Assembly (NCBI GenBank): GCA_012862575.1
Contig: BLSF01000004.1
Coordinates: 496,001 to 560,000, forward strand
DNA from: Parietichytrium sp. I65-24A
Taxonomy: Eukaryota > Sar > Bigyra > Thraustochytrida > Thraustochytriidae
DNA: 64,000 bases
Reading direction: 5' to 3'
Shown piece after piece: positions 41,845 to 51,534 of this stretch. Position 1 is the first letter of the stretch. Each line of letters begins with the position of its first letter. The notes beneath the pieces are model-generated. The model did no database searches, was not told where the DNA came from, and was given only the letters and a program-made list of their open reading frames with translations. Both the position numbers and the translations under genes were made by a program.

Positions 41845-41863
41845 AGTACTCACAGTCAGTACC
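41845..41863. repeat. GTAC palindrome AGTACTCACAGTCAGTACC
   Basis: 19-bp inverted repeat, the flipped-core version of the copies at 2823 and 42056. Confidence 0.6.
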
Positions 41864-42055
41864 AGATACTGCTGCTCACTATCTTTAGCGAAGTTCACAG
41901 CTCAAGATTCCCAGTCCCAAGTCCACGGGTGTCAAAGGTGTCAAAGGATACAAATTGCAAGACTACTCAACTTTAGTAGCGCTCGTTCAATCAGTTCGCT
42001 GGAACTTTCATGCGTTGACGTGTGAGGTGAATTGGTTTTACTCACAGGCAATGCC

Positions 42056-42074
42056 AGTACTGACAGTGAGTACC
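42056..42074. repeat. GTAC palindrome AGTACTGACAGTGAGTACC
   Basis: Differs from the copy at 2823-2841 by one base over 19 bases. Confidence 0.6.
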
Positions 42075-42416
42075 GTACACGATGGCACTCGGGTGTCGTT
42101 ATTCGAGTGGCGGCCGCTGTAGAGTTGAGTGGGTGCTAGTACCAACCAGAGTCACGATAACTAACCATTCACCCAGGCCAGTACATCCAGCCTATCGTGG
42201 GTCGCGAACTACAGAAATGCACAGGGATTCAGAATTCAAAGCGTGCATATCTTCAAGTTGTCCTTCGAATAATCAGTACGCAGATATACTCAGCTTCGGA
42301 ACACTGACGCTGCGAATTCCATTCCTCAATTCTCAAATGGTGTGCTGCTTAGACGCAGTGCTCCGACCTTCAATATCCTTCAATTGAAATCGGAAGAAAT
42401 TTTTACCTCTGAAAAA

Positions 42417-42665
42417 ATGAGACTAGGACTTCCGCCCACCTACAACCAGTTCACATCTGGATCAGGCGGGATGTGCGACAAAGTGTGGGACACATCCTAC
42501 GGGGAATCATATTGGTGCGGAAACGCCTCTGCTGGGGGCTGGGCATTTGCATTGGCCGGATCTGTCGGGCTCCCTGTTGGCCTGGCTTACTACAAAAACG
42601 GAACTGGCTCTGGCGCGAGAATACAAACTTGGTCTAACCCCTCCAAGGTTATCGTGCATGCATAG
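42417..42665 (+). CDS. Short hypothetical protein or gene fragment
   Basis: An 82-codon frame from ATG (MRLGLPPTYNQFTSGSGGMC to SNPSKVIVHA). Composition is protein-like, with two Cys and a Gly/Ala-rich stretch (NASAGGWAFALAGSVGLPVG). There is no signal peptide and no recognised family. It may be the last exon or a leftover of a larger gene, as the whole neighbourhood shows decay. Confidence 0.35.
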   Translation: MRLGLPPTYNQFTSGSGGMCDKVWDTSYGESYWCGNASAGGWAFALAGSVGLPVGLAYYKNGTGSGARIQTWSNPSKVIVHA

Positions 42666-43218
42666 CTAGCTGTCAGTACCGGTATGTAAAATTAATGGTT
42701 TGTGGTGTTTTTTCGTACTCGCTCAGTGCACTTGTTAGTCCTCCAGTGTAACACCTTTGTTGTATTTTCTTCTTCTACTTTTTCCTCCGATTGACCGCAA
42801 CTCTCAGAGCTTAATTCTTATCAATGTTTAGCGCTAGCTAGTCTCAGCGGCCATGAACGTTCCCGCGCGTTCTGAGAACGGTCCAGTCAGGTTTAGGCTA
42901 AGTACGATAGGACGAAGTTGAACAGAATCTATAAATCAAGCGTCACTGCAACAACACAGTCAACACCAGTAACTTATTGATCGACACGAAGGTGCACACC
43001 TCTCTCTTTTTCTTGGAAATGAAACAAGCCAAATTATTTTCCCTCCGCCAATGATTCCGATTAAAATTATTTCATTCCAATTTTATTCCAGCTTTGTCCC
43101 AACTTCGTTCCAATTTTGAGCAAAGGGAGGGCACCGAAAGTGAGAGGAACCAAGCGAGCGGGAGGTCTCCAAGTGTGGCTGGGTGGCTCATCGTTTGGCG
43201 GCGAAGTAGGCTTCACAA
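42666..43218. other. Intergenic region, nothing recognised
   Basis: AT-rich DNA with a repeated ATTCCAATTTTATTCCA-like stretch near 43073-43110. No gene. Confidence 0.45.
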
Positions 43219-43995
43219 AGGTACGCTCGGACGAACAAGTGAGTGGTATTGAGCTCGGGGATGAATACCTTCGTCAATATTCCCTGACCCGCGACTTCGT
43301 GTTGGTCAATCTTTCCAGCGGGCGTGTCCTCGTTTTGTTTTTGTATCAGGACGAAGAAGTTTTGGAGCTAGACTAAATTCCTGATGCCATTGCTTGCTCT
43401 GAGTATATGACTTGCGCAATTGTAAATTCTGGCGAGGAAGCAGTCGCTTTTCACAGTCCTAGTCAGAGTGAACCGGTCTCTGTTCAGCTTGCAAGGAATG
43501 GTCGCAAGATCCGCACTATGGCAAGGTTTCCCGATGGTAGTGACGGCGCTGTCGTTCTCTTAGAGGATGGGGTGTTGGTTTCAACAAATCCAAGCTACTT
43601 TCCTGGAGAAGTTCAAAAAGCTCTTTTCCGTGTGGGGTACTCTTTACGCGCTCACGACTGATGGAGTTGTGATTACAAAGTCATCAAATGTAAGCTTGCA
43701 TGAGAACGTAGTTGACGTCTGCTGGGGAGCCGGCCAGTTTGCAATTTTGGAGGATGGAACGCTTGCCGCTGATGCTTTTACTTCTTATGAGACATGATTT
43801 AATGCGGGATCACCGTTCCGCAGAGTAGTTTTCGACCAACTTCCGTGCGTCTTTGAGACCGAGGATGGGAGTTGGTACAACCAGTGGCTCGAGCTTCTCC
43901 CTGATTCATCCGCGTCCCAGATCGTGGAGTCTGACGGTGCTGTGGCGATGATGTTCGAAGATGGGAGCATTCTCGACGCATTCCAACTGCGATCA
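43219..43995 (+). pseudogene. Inverted, decayed partial copy of the RCC1-like surface protein gene
   Basis: Starts abruptly at the segment encoding RSDEQVSGIELGDEY and runs to DGSILDAFQLRS at the assembly gap. It matches about 39.83-40.62 kb of the RCC1-like gene with high DNA identity but in the opposite orientation. It lacks a start and signal peptide. It carries an in-frame TAA near 43374 where the parent has a Glu codon, a frame-shifting deletion of about 14 bases near 43610, and a further stop near 43795. It is therefore a non-functional duplicate of a host gene. High similarity suggests a recent event; the other end is lost in the gap. Confidence 0.88.
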
Positions 43996-44088
43996 NNNNN
44001 NNNNNNNNNNNNNNNNNNNNNNNNNNNNNNNNNNNNNNNNNNNNNNNNNNNNNNNNNNNNNNNNNNNNNNNNNNNNNNNNNNNNNNNN
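43996..44088. other. Assembly gap (93 N)
   Basis: A run of 93 undetermined bases, directly at the end of the inverted pseudogene. The DNA right of the gap does not continue the pseudogene, so its true length and the junction are unknown. Confidence 0.99.
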
Positions 44089-44227
44089 GTCTCTCTATAG
44101 ATAAATTTGTAAGCAAATTTTCACTCCGCCATAAACTTGCAAAGTTGTCCACACAAGCGCGCTGCTCCTCGCTCGAGATTGGTTCCAGAATCGGAGGCTC
44201 AGAGCTGGACAAACCAAGCATCTCCAT
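44089..44227 (-). CDS. Possible 5' end of an unknown gene, truncated by the gap
   Basis: From an ATG at 44227 in good context (GACATGG), 46 codons stay open into the gap: MEMLGLSSSEPPILEPISSE, then EEQRACVDNFASLWRSENLL. The residue mix is protein-like and helical. Nothing is recognised, and the gap prevents a decision. Confidence 0.28.
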
Positions 44228-44812
44228 GTCAACTGTTCAACTCTGGGCTGGGGGCACTCTCCGTTGTGGCATGAGCAAATTTCCTGAGGAGGAGGCTATA
44301 CAGAACGAAAGTCACTTCGAGGTACCCCTGGAAAATCCCGAACACAAAGCAGTCCTTGCTTGCTTCCTGATAAGCTTTATTCCCTGCACTCGGCACATCC
44401 TTATCGGCCAAGTCGGGCTCGTATCATACCTCAACTCTAGCATCCACCTCGATCGAGCCGACTTCGGCCTTTGGACAGTTCCAGACTTGCGACCCTCTCA
44501 GAAGACTTCGTCACCTTCGTGACAGACGCCCCGGAAAATGCCGCCGACAATCTTCATCGTTGCTTCAAGTCCCGTGCGTCAATCGCTAGATACCTACTTG
44601 CCCTTGTCCACAACGAACCTCGCTCAGAGATCCAAAACCTCAAAACACTTGCAGACGACAAGCAGAAGGACTTTTTCAAGCGCGCCATCGGGATCCAAGG
44701 AACCTGTTCTGGTTGCGGGCGGCCCGCCCGCTTACGTTTCATTGTAGTCACATGTAGTCACTACCGGTTCTTGCATTGCAAGATCGAACCGACCAGTTCT
44801 TGTAATATCTGA
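44145..44812 (+). pseudogene. Unrecognised coding-like remnant in two frames
   Basis: Two overlapping plus-strand frames have protein-like composition: one to 44522 (FEVPLENPEHKAVLACFLIS, LNSSIHLDRADFGLWTVPD) and one from about 44471 (LATLSEDFVTFVTDAPENAA, NLHRCFKSRASIARYLLALV). The change of frame near 44480 has no clear splice signals, so a decayed gene is likelier than an intron. No family was recognised. Confidence 0.3.
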
Positions 44813-45126
44813 AGAAAAATATGCTTATGTCAAGGTACCGATCTTACAGAAATTCCGTGTTAACTGATGGGACGATACCACAAAAGCAAGCCTACAGAGT
44901 CTACAGAGCTTGCTTGACCTTCTTAGGGCTTAATATTTCCTAGCCAGTTTTCTGATTGTACTGATTGTGTTGAGATTGGTGCTCGTTTCTGAAACGTTGT
45001 TGGAGCACACACTCTCGCATGTGGTGACCAGCGATGCACTGCAGACGGCGATGCGAAAGTAGTCCAGAGTTTGCAGACCCCGAACGCTAGCGGCAGGCTG
45101 TGGTGTCTTGAGGTTGTCGAACTCGA

Positions 45127-45552
45127 ATGAGAATAGCTTGGAGGGCAATATCTAGTAGAATGTCGAAAGCCGCGGAGCAGCCCAGCGGCGAGACAGAGAT
45201 AGTGGGGACGTGCCACTGTGGGAACGTCAAGGTCACGGTGGGAAGATTGCCGACGTCACTGACCGAGTGCACTTGCTCAATTTGCGACAGGTACGGTATG
45301 CGGTACGCGTACTACCACAAATATTCTGGTCCGGAGAACGGGTTGGCAAAGGTCGAGTCAGAAGTACCGACGGTGGAGTATCGCTGGGGAAAGAAGGATC
45401 TTTCCTTCCATCACTGTCCAACGTGCGGATGTGCAACGCACTACAATTTTGTGGACGATCCGACCCAAATTGCGGTCAATTCTCGCATGTTCCCCCGTGA
45501 AATAGTGGCTGGAATTCCTGTAAAAGTCTTCGATGGAGCTGAGAAGCTTTGA
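45127..45552 (+). CDS. GFA/CENP-V domain protein
   Basis: A 141-residue protein (ATG at 45127; an in-frame ATG at 45160, MSKAAEQPSGE, would give 130 residues and is equally plausible). It has the zinc-binding layout of the glutathione-dependent formaldehyde-activating family: CHCGNVK, CTCSICDR with a central Tyr-rich stretch, and FHHCPTCGCATHY. These Cys bind structural and catalytic zinc in characterised members. Family members include S-hydroxymethylglutathione-related enzymes and animal CENP-V; many remain unassigned. No targeting signal is obvious with the shorter start. It converges on the next gene with 153 bases between stops. Confidence 0.9.
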   Translation: MRIAWRAISSRMSKAAEQPSGETEIVGTCHCGNVKVTVGRLPTSLTECTCSICDRYGMRYAYYHKYSGPENGLAKVESEVPTVEYRWGKKDLSFHHCPTCGCATHYNFVDDPTQIAVNSRMFPREIVAGIPVKVFDGAEKL

Positions 45553-45705
45553 CCCGTCAAACAAAGATTGCAGGCCAATGAATTGTGTAACTTCTTGTCG
45601 ATTAATTAGGAAAGAAAACAAAGAATAACCGAGTAGAGAAACCCCGGCATTTTCAACTGGTTGTGTGAACGACTAAGTTGACTTGTGAGTGCACAGTCAA
45701 TTAAT

Positions 45706-46839
45706 TCAATCTTGTTTCTCGAGAGTGTTAAACGCATTCTGACGGGCGCCCATGAAGGCTTCGTGTATAGAGCCAAGGAGGGTTACCGCCTGAGCACTCA
45801 GTTCCGAGCCTTTCTTCACTTCAACGATGCATACAGTTGCGACCAAAAATAAAAGAACGGCAGCCTTTTCTAGGAGACCCTGCGGAAGGACGAGAGAGCA
45901 GAACAAAAACATGTTACAAGCGCCAAAAGCCCCAAAGACAGTAGCCTGTCCCAAAGCGAAAGTGGTGCGCTCCTTGGAATCTCGAAAAGCTTGCTCTAGC
46001 TTGAAAAGCGCGAGCTCTAGTTCCTTATTCCGATTTTGCAAAACTGCGAGATCCTGCTCATGCTCGTCCGCAGCTGTACCGTCTCCACGCAGCTTGCGGA
46101 GAATCGCTCGACTAAAGTCTCCGAACTGGTACCCTTCGTTTCCAGCGTCCCTCCCGGCGCTCTTCTTCCACGATCGCCTTCCGCTGCCCTCACTCGCGGG
46201 ACTAGAGGGAGGAACTCCGCCCTCAGATGCATCTTTTTCTGGCTTCGTCATGGGTTTAAATGATCCATCGATGATCTCGTCGATCCCGTTTATTGAGCAT
46301 TTTTTGATTTCGTGGACCTCCGTGTTCATGTCGTAAAAAATGTTTTGTATTGCGCTCCAAATACCGTTCGGTCCCGGTGACTGGACTTGTGCAACCTGTT
46401 TGCCGCGCACGCTCGCGGTGACCGTCTCGCCGTCTGCACTTATAATGATCACAACTTCGTCATCCTCCTTAAACTCACCAGGGACAAGGTTCTCCACGAA
46501 CTTTCTGGCTTCCTGATGGCCATCCACATCGACCCTACTGAGGAGGCTTTTGGTGAAGGACGAAATCATCTTCTCTCGCGAGATGGATCTGCACATTTTT
46601 AAAACAAACGTCTTTCTAAACTTGGATGCCACGATGGCGTGGTAAAACGTCTCGTCGGCCGCCAGAGAGTGCTCGTCCCTTCCGACATAATCCTTCAGGC
46701 ACTCCGCTGCGCCCTTTGGCTCGACGTACAGCCCAAAGCTGTACACATTAAACGAGGCTATGCCGAAGCTGACCACCCTGTTTGCCGACCCGCAAAAGCG
46801 GTCCCCGTTGTCCAGCTCCACAGCGAATGGCTTAGACAT
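45706..46839 (-). CDS. Chalcone-isomerase-like domain protein with coiled coil and C-terminal membrane hairpin
   Basis: A 377-residue protein from the ATG at 46839 (MSKPFAVELDNGDRFCGSA); the in-frame sequence upstream lacks ATG. Residues about 10-195 follow the chalcone isomerase fold: VSFGIASFNVYSFGLYVEP, then FRKTFVLKMCRSISREKM and a Gly/Ser-rich closing section. Plant-type active-site residues cannot be confirmed, so a non-catalytic or fatty-acid-binding relative (FAP/CHIL-like) is likelier than flavonoid synthesis. A Ser/Pro-rich linker (about 205-250), a coiled coil (LAVLQNRNKELELALFKLEQ, about 285-320) and two close hydrophobic segments (about 325-365) follow. Inferred: tail-anchored lipid-binding membrane protein. 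Confidence 0.68.
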   Translation of the reverse strand: MSKPFAVELDNGDRFCGSANRVVSFGIASFNVYSFGLYVEPKGAAECLKDYVGRDEHSLAADETFYHAIVASKFRKTFVLKMCRSISREKMISSFTKSLLSRVDVDGHQEARKFVENLVPGEFKEDDEVVIIISADGETVTASVRGKQVAQVQSPGPNGIWSAIQNIFYDMNTEVHEIKKCSINGIDEIIDGSFKPMTKPEKDASEGGVPPSSPASEGSGRRSWKKSAGRDAGNEGYQFGDFSRAILRKLRGDGTAADEHEQDLAVLQNRNKELELALFKLEQAFRDSKERTTFALGQATVFGAFGACNMFLFCSLVLPQGLLEKAAVLLFLVATVCIVEVKKGSELSAQAVTLLGSIHEAFMGARQNAFNTLEKQD

Positions 46840-47422
46840 TGTGCTCTGAGCAACACTCCGGTGGCGTGAGCTCCAATCCAAAACGTCCGTCGGCAATCTT
46901 GTTGTTTCAGCACTCGAGACTTGGGTGCCAGACTGAACGCAATCGAGGACCAAAACCGAGGACACGCACACGTACGTTCGTGTGAACACGTCCTACTATT
47001 GTCTGATTGTCTGAAACTTTCCGAATTCTGACAAATTTGACACAAGGGGATTTACTAATGCTCGCTACCGATGGTCCTATGTGTGTGCCTCGTGGAGTGC
47101 TGCTAAAGCACACATACTTTCTACTATAAGAGATGACGTATGCGCAGCATTAGTCCTTGTTTACGGGTGGATAGCAGTGGACGTGTAATGGATTTCTTCT
47201 GGCGATGGATTGGTTGATGATGAGATCACCTTGACAGTGAATCCTATCAAGTCAGGTCAAGATTGACCGGAGCAATTTTGACACGAGATTGTCAGAGAAA
47301 GAAGAGAAAAAGAAGAAGAAGAAGAAGAAGAAGAGGGGCGTTGTGTTGCTTGAAGTGATGTTGTATGATACTACCGAATTGTAAATATGAAAACTTCCTG
47401 ATGAAGAGAAAGAGGTGTTCAT
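46840..47422. other. Intergenic region with AAG repeat
   Basis: 580 bases between two minus-strand genes. It includes an AAG-rich tract (47298-47336) downstream of CFAP57. No gene. Confidence 0.5.
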
Positions 47423-50400
47423 TCATTTCAGCCCGAGGTTTTGCTCGAGCTTGTTGATGTTCTCCATGAGGGAGCGGATTTGCTGGCGCTGCAGCTCAAT
47501 TTCTCGCGTGGACTCACTCTGCTCTGAAAAGAACCCAGCATCTTCGATCGATCCAGGGTTTGGAACTCCGGAGACCTCCTCCCGGGCGGAACCAATCAGG
47601 GAGGCGAACGTGCCCTGGTTTTTGCCTCCCTTTCTCGAGACAGAATGTAGCTCCCTGCGAAGGACATTGATCTCGTTAGTGAGATCGACGGACTCGCGCA
47701 ATAATCGCATTTTGTCTGCTTGGTGCATCTTCATGTCCTTGTTGAGCTTCCTCTTCAGCGAATCGACACTCTTCTCGAGATACTCGCGCTGCCTGTTGTA
47801 GTCCTTTTGTACATTGCCAGCCGCGCTTGGGTCTTTTGCGTCCATAGTGTTCTTCTTTTTCGCCCCGGCACCGCGCTTTTGCGAAGTTCCCGCGCCACCT
47901 TTCTTGGTTGGCGAGGTGGCCTCCGATGATCCTTTGGTGGAGCTCGAAGCGGGGTTTGCGACGTACTTTTTGTACATGGCCACTACCTTACCCTTGAGTG
48001 CAGAGTTGTCGTCCAATGACTTGATTGTCTCATGCAGCTCTACACGGCAGCTATCCGCACTTGACTTGGCGTCGCGGAGTTGGTCGGTTTGGGTGTCAAT
48101 CTCCTTCTGCATGCCTTCAATCTTCAGCTTGAGTTCGCCAATCATAAGATCGAGGGCCGCATTGCTCTTCTGGTACTGCTCAAGTTCGAGGTCCATCTCT
48201 TTGATCTGCTGCCGCATGTCCGCAATTTCGTTTTCGCGAGGCTCGATCTGCCGCTTCAGCTCCTTGATCTTGTAGTCCAGCACAAACTTGAACTTTTCTA
48301 GCTCCTGGTTCTTCTTCTTGAGATCATAAATTCGCTTCTCCTTGTCCTGAATGGTTTCCTCTCGCTCTTTTATCTCTTTGTTGTGCCCGTGAATATCCTT
48401 CTCAAGACCCTTGATACGCTCGTACAAGTCCATCTCCCGCTCGGTAAGCTGCTTGATCCTCTGCTTTTGGCCCTCAATGTCGTCCTGAAGCGCAGAAAAT
48501 TTCTTTTTCATAATACCATTCTCACCTTTAAGGCGCAGTGTAGCTTCTCGCTCAACAGTCAGCTTGGCGACGTACTTTTCTTTGAGCTCCTCAATCTCCA
48601 GATCGGCATCTTCTTCGACTTCTTGCTTTTTGTCCTCAAACTCTTTCATCAAAGACTGCTTGTTCTTGTCGATGCCTTCGCGGTCTCGAAGTTCTCCAGC
48701 AAGTTTGTTTTCATAGTCTTCAGTGACCTCGTTGACATATTTCTCGTGACTTTCCACAAGGACTTGATTTTGCTCGTCCCAACGTAGCGCAAGCTGCTCC
48801 CGTTCCTTGACAAGATTCTCGAATCGCTGCACCTCTGCGTCGATCTTTTCTTGATACGACCGTTCAAGCCCGCGGATCTGATCATCATGGCTTACTTGGA
48901 GCTTCTCAAGCCTGTCTTTGAACATGTTTTCCATGCTGACCTTCTCTTTTCTGAGCTTGTCGTACTTTTTACGGTCTTGATCCAGTTCTTCAGTGAACTT
49001 GCCGGTGACTTCTTTGATCTTCTCGTTGTAGTTCATATCTTTGAGTCGAAGTTGATATTCGTTGTGCAACGTCAGTTCGTCCACCTTGCTCTTCAGCTCG
49101 TGCATAAGGTTGGTCTTTTCCTCCATATCGGACTTGGTCACCAGAATTTCCTCCGCGAATTGCATGGGAGGTTCTTTCTCGCGACTCTTGCGAGCATTGC
49201 TGCCAGAATCAAAGTCTTCACTGACCATGTAGATGGCTAGCATGCCATCATCACCGCAAGTGAACAGATACTGCTCATCGTGGCTTGCGCACATACGAGT
49301 GACGGAGCCGCTGTGTGCGGAGCACCTCGCAAGCTTCTCCCACTCTAGCTCGAATCCCTCCGGTTCGCTGCTCTCTGCATTCATCATCTGGTGAAAAGGA
49401 TTTTCCGCTGCTCCAGAGTCTTTACCCTCTCCGTTCGTCGGGCTCGAGCCCCCTGCTGCAGCGCCCTCCTCCTCCTTGGACTCTTTGACTTGATTTTCTC
49501 GGAGTGGAAGATGTAGCATGAGTGTGGCGCCGATGGATTTGGACTGCATCTTTGGAGCGGCGCTGTTTGCAGCCCCGCCCTTGTCACGTGCAAGGAGATT
49601 ATCGTACACCGAGCAAAATACTGCCCGGCCTGTTTGAGACAAAATGATTTGATCAAATGCCATACCTTGTGGAGCCCCAAGCTCGAATTTGATCTCCCCG
49701 TTGTTGAGCGCAACCTCCTTGAGCTTAATGTCCGGGCGGCCAGTGCAAAGAGCTTGATTTGCCTCAACGTCAATTGGCATCGCAGATGTCAGGGAGGTGC
49801 CCTTGCTGAGAAATTCGCCCTCTTTTCGGCCATCCTTGACACACCAGCGGTACAAAACACCGTCTGCAGCAGCTGATAGTAAAATCCGGTCGTCTTGTGA
49901 CCATGAGAGGCTGTGGACCTTGCCAGCATGCCCGCGAAGCGTATGGAGACACTCAAATGTGTACGTGTGGAAAACCTGAATGACATTGCCATTTGCGGCT
50001 GCGAAATACTGGCCACCGTTTGAGAAGCGGCACTCCCGGCAACCTTTGATAGCAAATTCTTTGTAAGTTCTGAGATCGTCCATCAAGAGATTCAGCAAGC
50101 GCAGCTTATCCATGAACCCGACAAGTACGTGCAGACCGGAAGGATGGAAGGACAGGGAGAGCGGAACCTCCGCAAACTCCTTGGTTAGCACGACGCTCTT
50201 TTCGAGGTAGTTCCAAATGCGCACGGTGCGATCCACTCCGCAAGTAGCGACAAATGGCTTTCGCAAGCAGACGTCCATTCCCGTGATCTGGCAGCTAGTG
50301 GCTGCATTATTTGTCTCATCAAGCGGCTGCGCTGCTCCCCCTTGTAAAGCACCGCGTTGAGCTTGAAGCTGCTGCTGCTGAGCCGCGCTGAGGTTTTCCG

Positions 50401-51415
50401 AGGAGAACGGCCCGTGCACTGAGGTCGTCAGCAATTCAAAGCTCATCTCCTCTGCTTTGAGAATATCGGTGTTGGAGAGCCCAAGCACGTAGATTTGATT
50501 GTTTGCAAGCGAGCACGCAAGATTGTCTTCAGACGGGGACAGCGCCAAGTTGATGACACGATTGGGCGGTCCGTCAACGGTGAACGTCTTTGTATGTCGA
50601 TAGTACTCGTGCGGATCGTCGCATTGCTCAAATACGCGAAGTGTGCTGTCACCACCGCCACACACAAACCCTTTGTTGTACGCAACCAAGGAATCAATAC
50701 AAATAACTTCCGCGTCGTCCTCTTGACGAAGGAATGAGAGTGTTCCGCGAAACTCGAAATTCTCGAATAGAAGCAGCTCGCCAGCATCTGTGGCTACCAC
50801 GAGCCTCTCGTCCGAGAGCCAGGCGTGGCAAGTGTATTGCTGCACCTCGCGCTTGAAGTTGAAAGGAAGTGGTTTCGTTGCTCCGTCCTGAACCCTCAGA
50901 AACCTTAGAATGCCATCTCCAAGCACAAAGAGTGTGGAGCTGTCCCATGGACAGAACTCCGAGGAGGTGACGGCGTTGCCTTGCGCGTTTGAAGCTTTGC
51001 TTACCACTAGCGTCTTGCTCTTCTCCCAGGCCCAACACACCATCGTCCAATCAGGGTCTGCGCCTTGGGTGAGAAGCTGCTTGTTGTCGGCCGAAAAGTG
51101 CATGCTCAGAATCTCCTTGGAGTGAATTTCGGCGGTCACCAGCACTCGCCGCTTTTTCAGCGTTGTCAGGTCGTAGATGGTCACCGTAGGCTTCTCCATC
51201 CGCTCTGCCACCGCAATCAGCTTGCGATTCGGCGAGCACGCAATCGCTGTAATCCCTCCCGAGCGCTCATTTCCGTACACAAACCTCTGCACCTTGGTCT
51301 CCAGGTTATAAATCACCACCAAATGCCCGCACGGATAGAGCACCGTCGTTTCGTCCACGTACACCACATTTCCTTTGATGTCTCCGCGCAGACCGAAAAC
51401 ATGGTGCAAGTCCAT
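47423..51415 (-). CDS. CFAP57: Cilia and flagella associated protein 57 (WD40 plus coiled coil)
   Basis: A 1330-residue protein from the ATG at 51415 (MDLHHVFGLRGDIKGNVVYV). The N-terminus matches CFAP57/WDR65 closely: HVFGL, VYVDETTVLYPCG, SPNRKLIAVAER and KPTVTIYDL. Residues 1 to about 660 hold two WD40 propellers (IWNYLEK, LHTLRGHAGKVHSLSWSQDD), followed by a low-complexity acidic linker, another WD-like unit (CSAHSGSVTRMCASHDEQYL) and a long coiled coil from about 735 to the end. Length is close to the human protein (about 1250). In known ciliates, algae and animals CFAP57 is part of the axonemal machinery that docks inner dynein arms. It implies a motile cilium. A GA tract lies just upstream. 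No intron. Confidence 0.93.
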   Translation of the reverse strand: MDLHHVFGLRGDIKGNVVYVDETTVLYPCGHLVVIYNLETKVQRFVYGNERSGGITAIACSPNRKLIAVAERMEKPTVTIYDLTTLKKRRVLVTAEIHSKEILSMHFSADNKQLLTQGADPDWTMVCWAWEKSKTLVVSKASNAQGNAVTSSEFCPWDSSTLFVLGDGILRFLRVQDGATKPLPFNFKREVQQYTCHAWLSDERLVVATDAGELLLFENFEFRGTLSFLRQEDDAEVICIDSLVAYNKGFVCGGGDSTLRVFEQCDDPHEYYRHTKTFTVDGPPNRVINLALSPSEDNLACSLANNQIYVLGLSNTDILKAEEMSFELLTTSVHGPFSSENLSAAQQQQLQAQRGALQGGAAQPLDETNNAATSCQITGMDVCLRKPFVATCGVDRTVRIWNYLEKSVVLTKEFAEVPLSLSFHPSGLHVLVGFMDKLRLLNLLMDDLRTYKEFAIKGCRECRFSNGGQYFAAANGNVIQVFHTYTFECLHTLRGHAGKVHSLSWSQDDRILLSAAADGVLYRWCVKDGRKEGEFLSKGTSLTSAMPIDVEANQALCTGRPDIKLKEVALNNGEIKFELGAPQGMAFDQIILSQTGRAVFCSVYDNLLARDKGGAANSAAPKMQSKSIGATLMLHLPLRENQVKESKEEEGAAAGGSSPTNGEGKDSGAAENPFHQMMNAESSEPEGFELEWEKLARCSAHSGSVTRMCASHDEQYLFTCGDDGMLAIYMVSEDFDSGSNARKSREKEPPMQFAEEILVTKSDMEEKTNLMHELKSKVDELTLHNEYQLRLKDMNYNEKIKEVTGKFTEELDQDRKKYDKLRKEKVSMENMFKDRLEKLQVSHDDQIRGLERSYQEKIDAEVQRFENLVKEREQLALRWDEQNQVLVESHEKYVNEVTEDYENKLAGELRDREGIDKNKQSLMKEFEDKKQEVEEDADLEIEELKEKYVAKLTVEREATLRLKGENGIMKKKFSALQDDIEGQKQRIKQLTEREMDLYERIKGLEKDIHGHNKEIKEREETIQDKEKRIYDLKKKNQELEKFKFVLDYKIKELKRQIEPRENEIADMRQQIKEMDLELEQYQKSNAALDLMIGELKLKIEGMQKEIDTQTDQLRDAKSSADSCRVELHETIKSLDDNSALKGKVVAMYKKYVANPASSSTKGSSEATSPTKKGGAGTSQKRGAGAKKKNTMDAKDPSAAGNVQKDYNRQREYLEKSVDSLKRKLNKDMKMHQADKMRLLRESVDLTNEINVLRRELHSVSRKGGKNQGTFASLIGSAREEVSGVPNPGSIEDAGFFSEQSESTREIELQRQQIRSLMENINKLEQNLGLK

Positions 51416-51486
51416 TCTTGCCAAGCGAGATCCTTTGGCCCGCCACCACACTCGCTATGCTCCAGCAACCTGCGCGCACCCCCGAC

Positions 51487-51495
51487 CTCTCTTTG

Positions 51496-51527
<32 letters not shown>

Positions 51528-51534
51528 TCTCTCT
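51487..51534 (-). repeat. CT then CA microsatellite upstream of CFAP57
   Basis: Perfect CT run followed by CA repeats on the plus strand; in CFAP57 coding orientation it reads GT then GA, about 70-120 bases before the ATG. Confidence 0.8.

Larger units (their letters stand above)
41241..42416. other. Upstream region of the RCC1-like gene with two GTAC palindromes
   Basis: Holds two near-perfect members of the GTAC palindrome family (41845-41863 and 42056-42074), a partial one at 41464-41482, and a TTTGTTGTG tandem (41285-41306). No gene supported. Confidence 0.5.
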
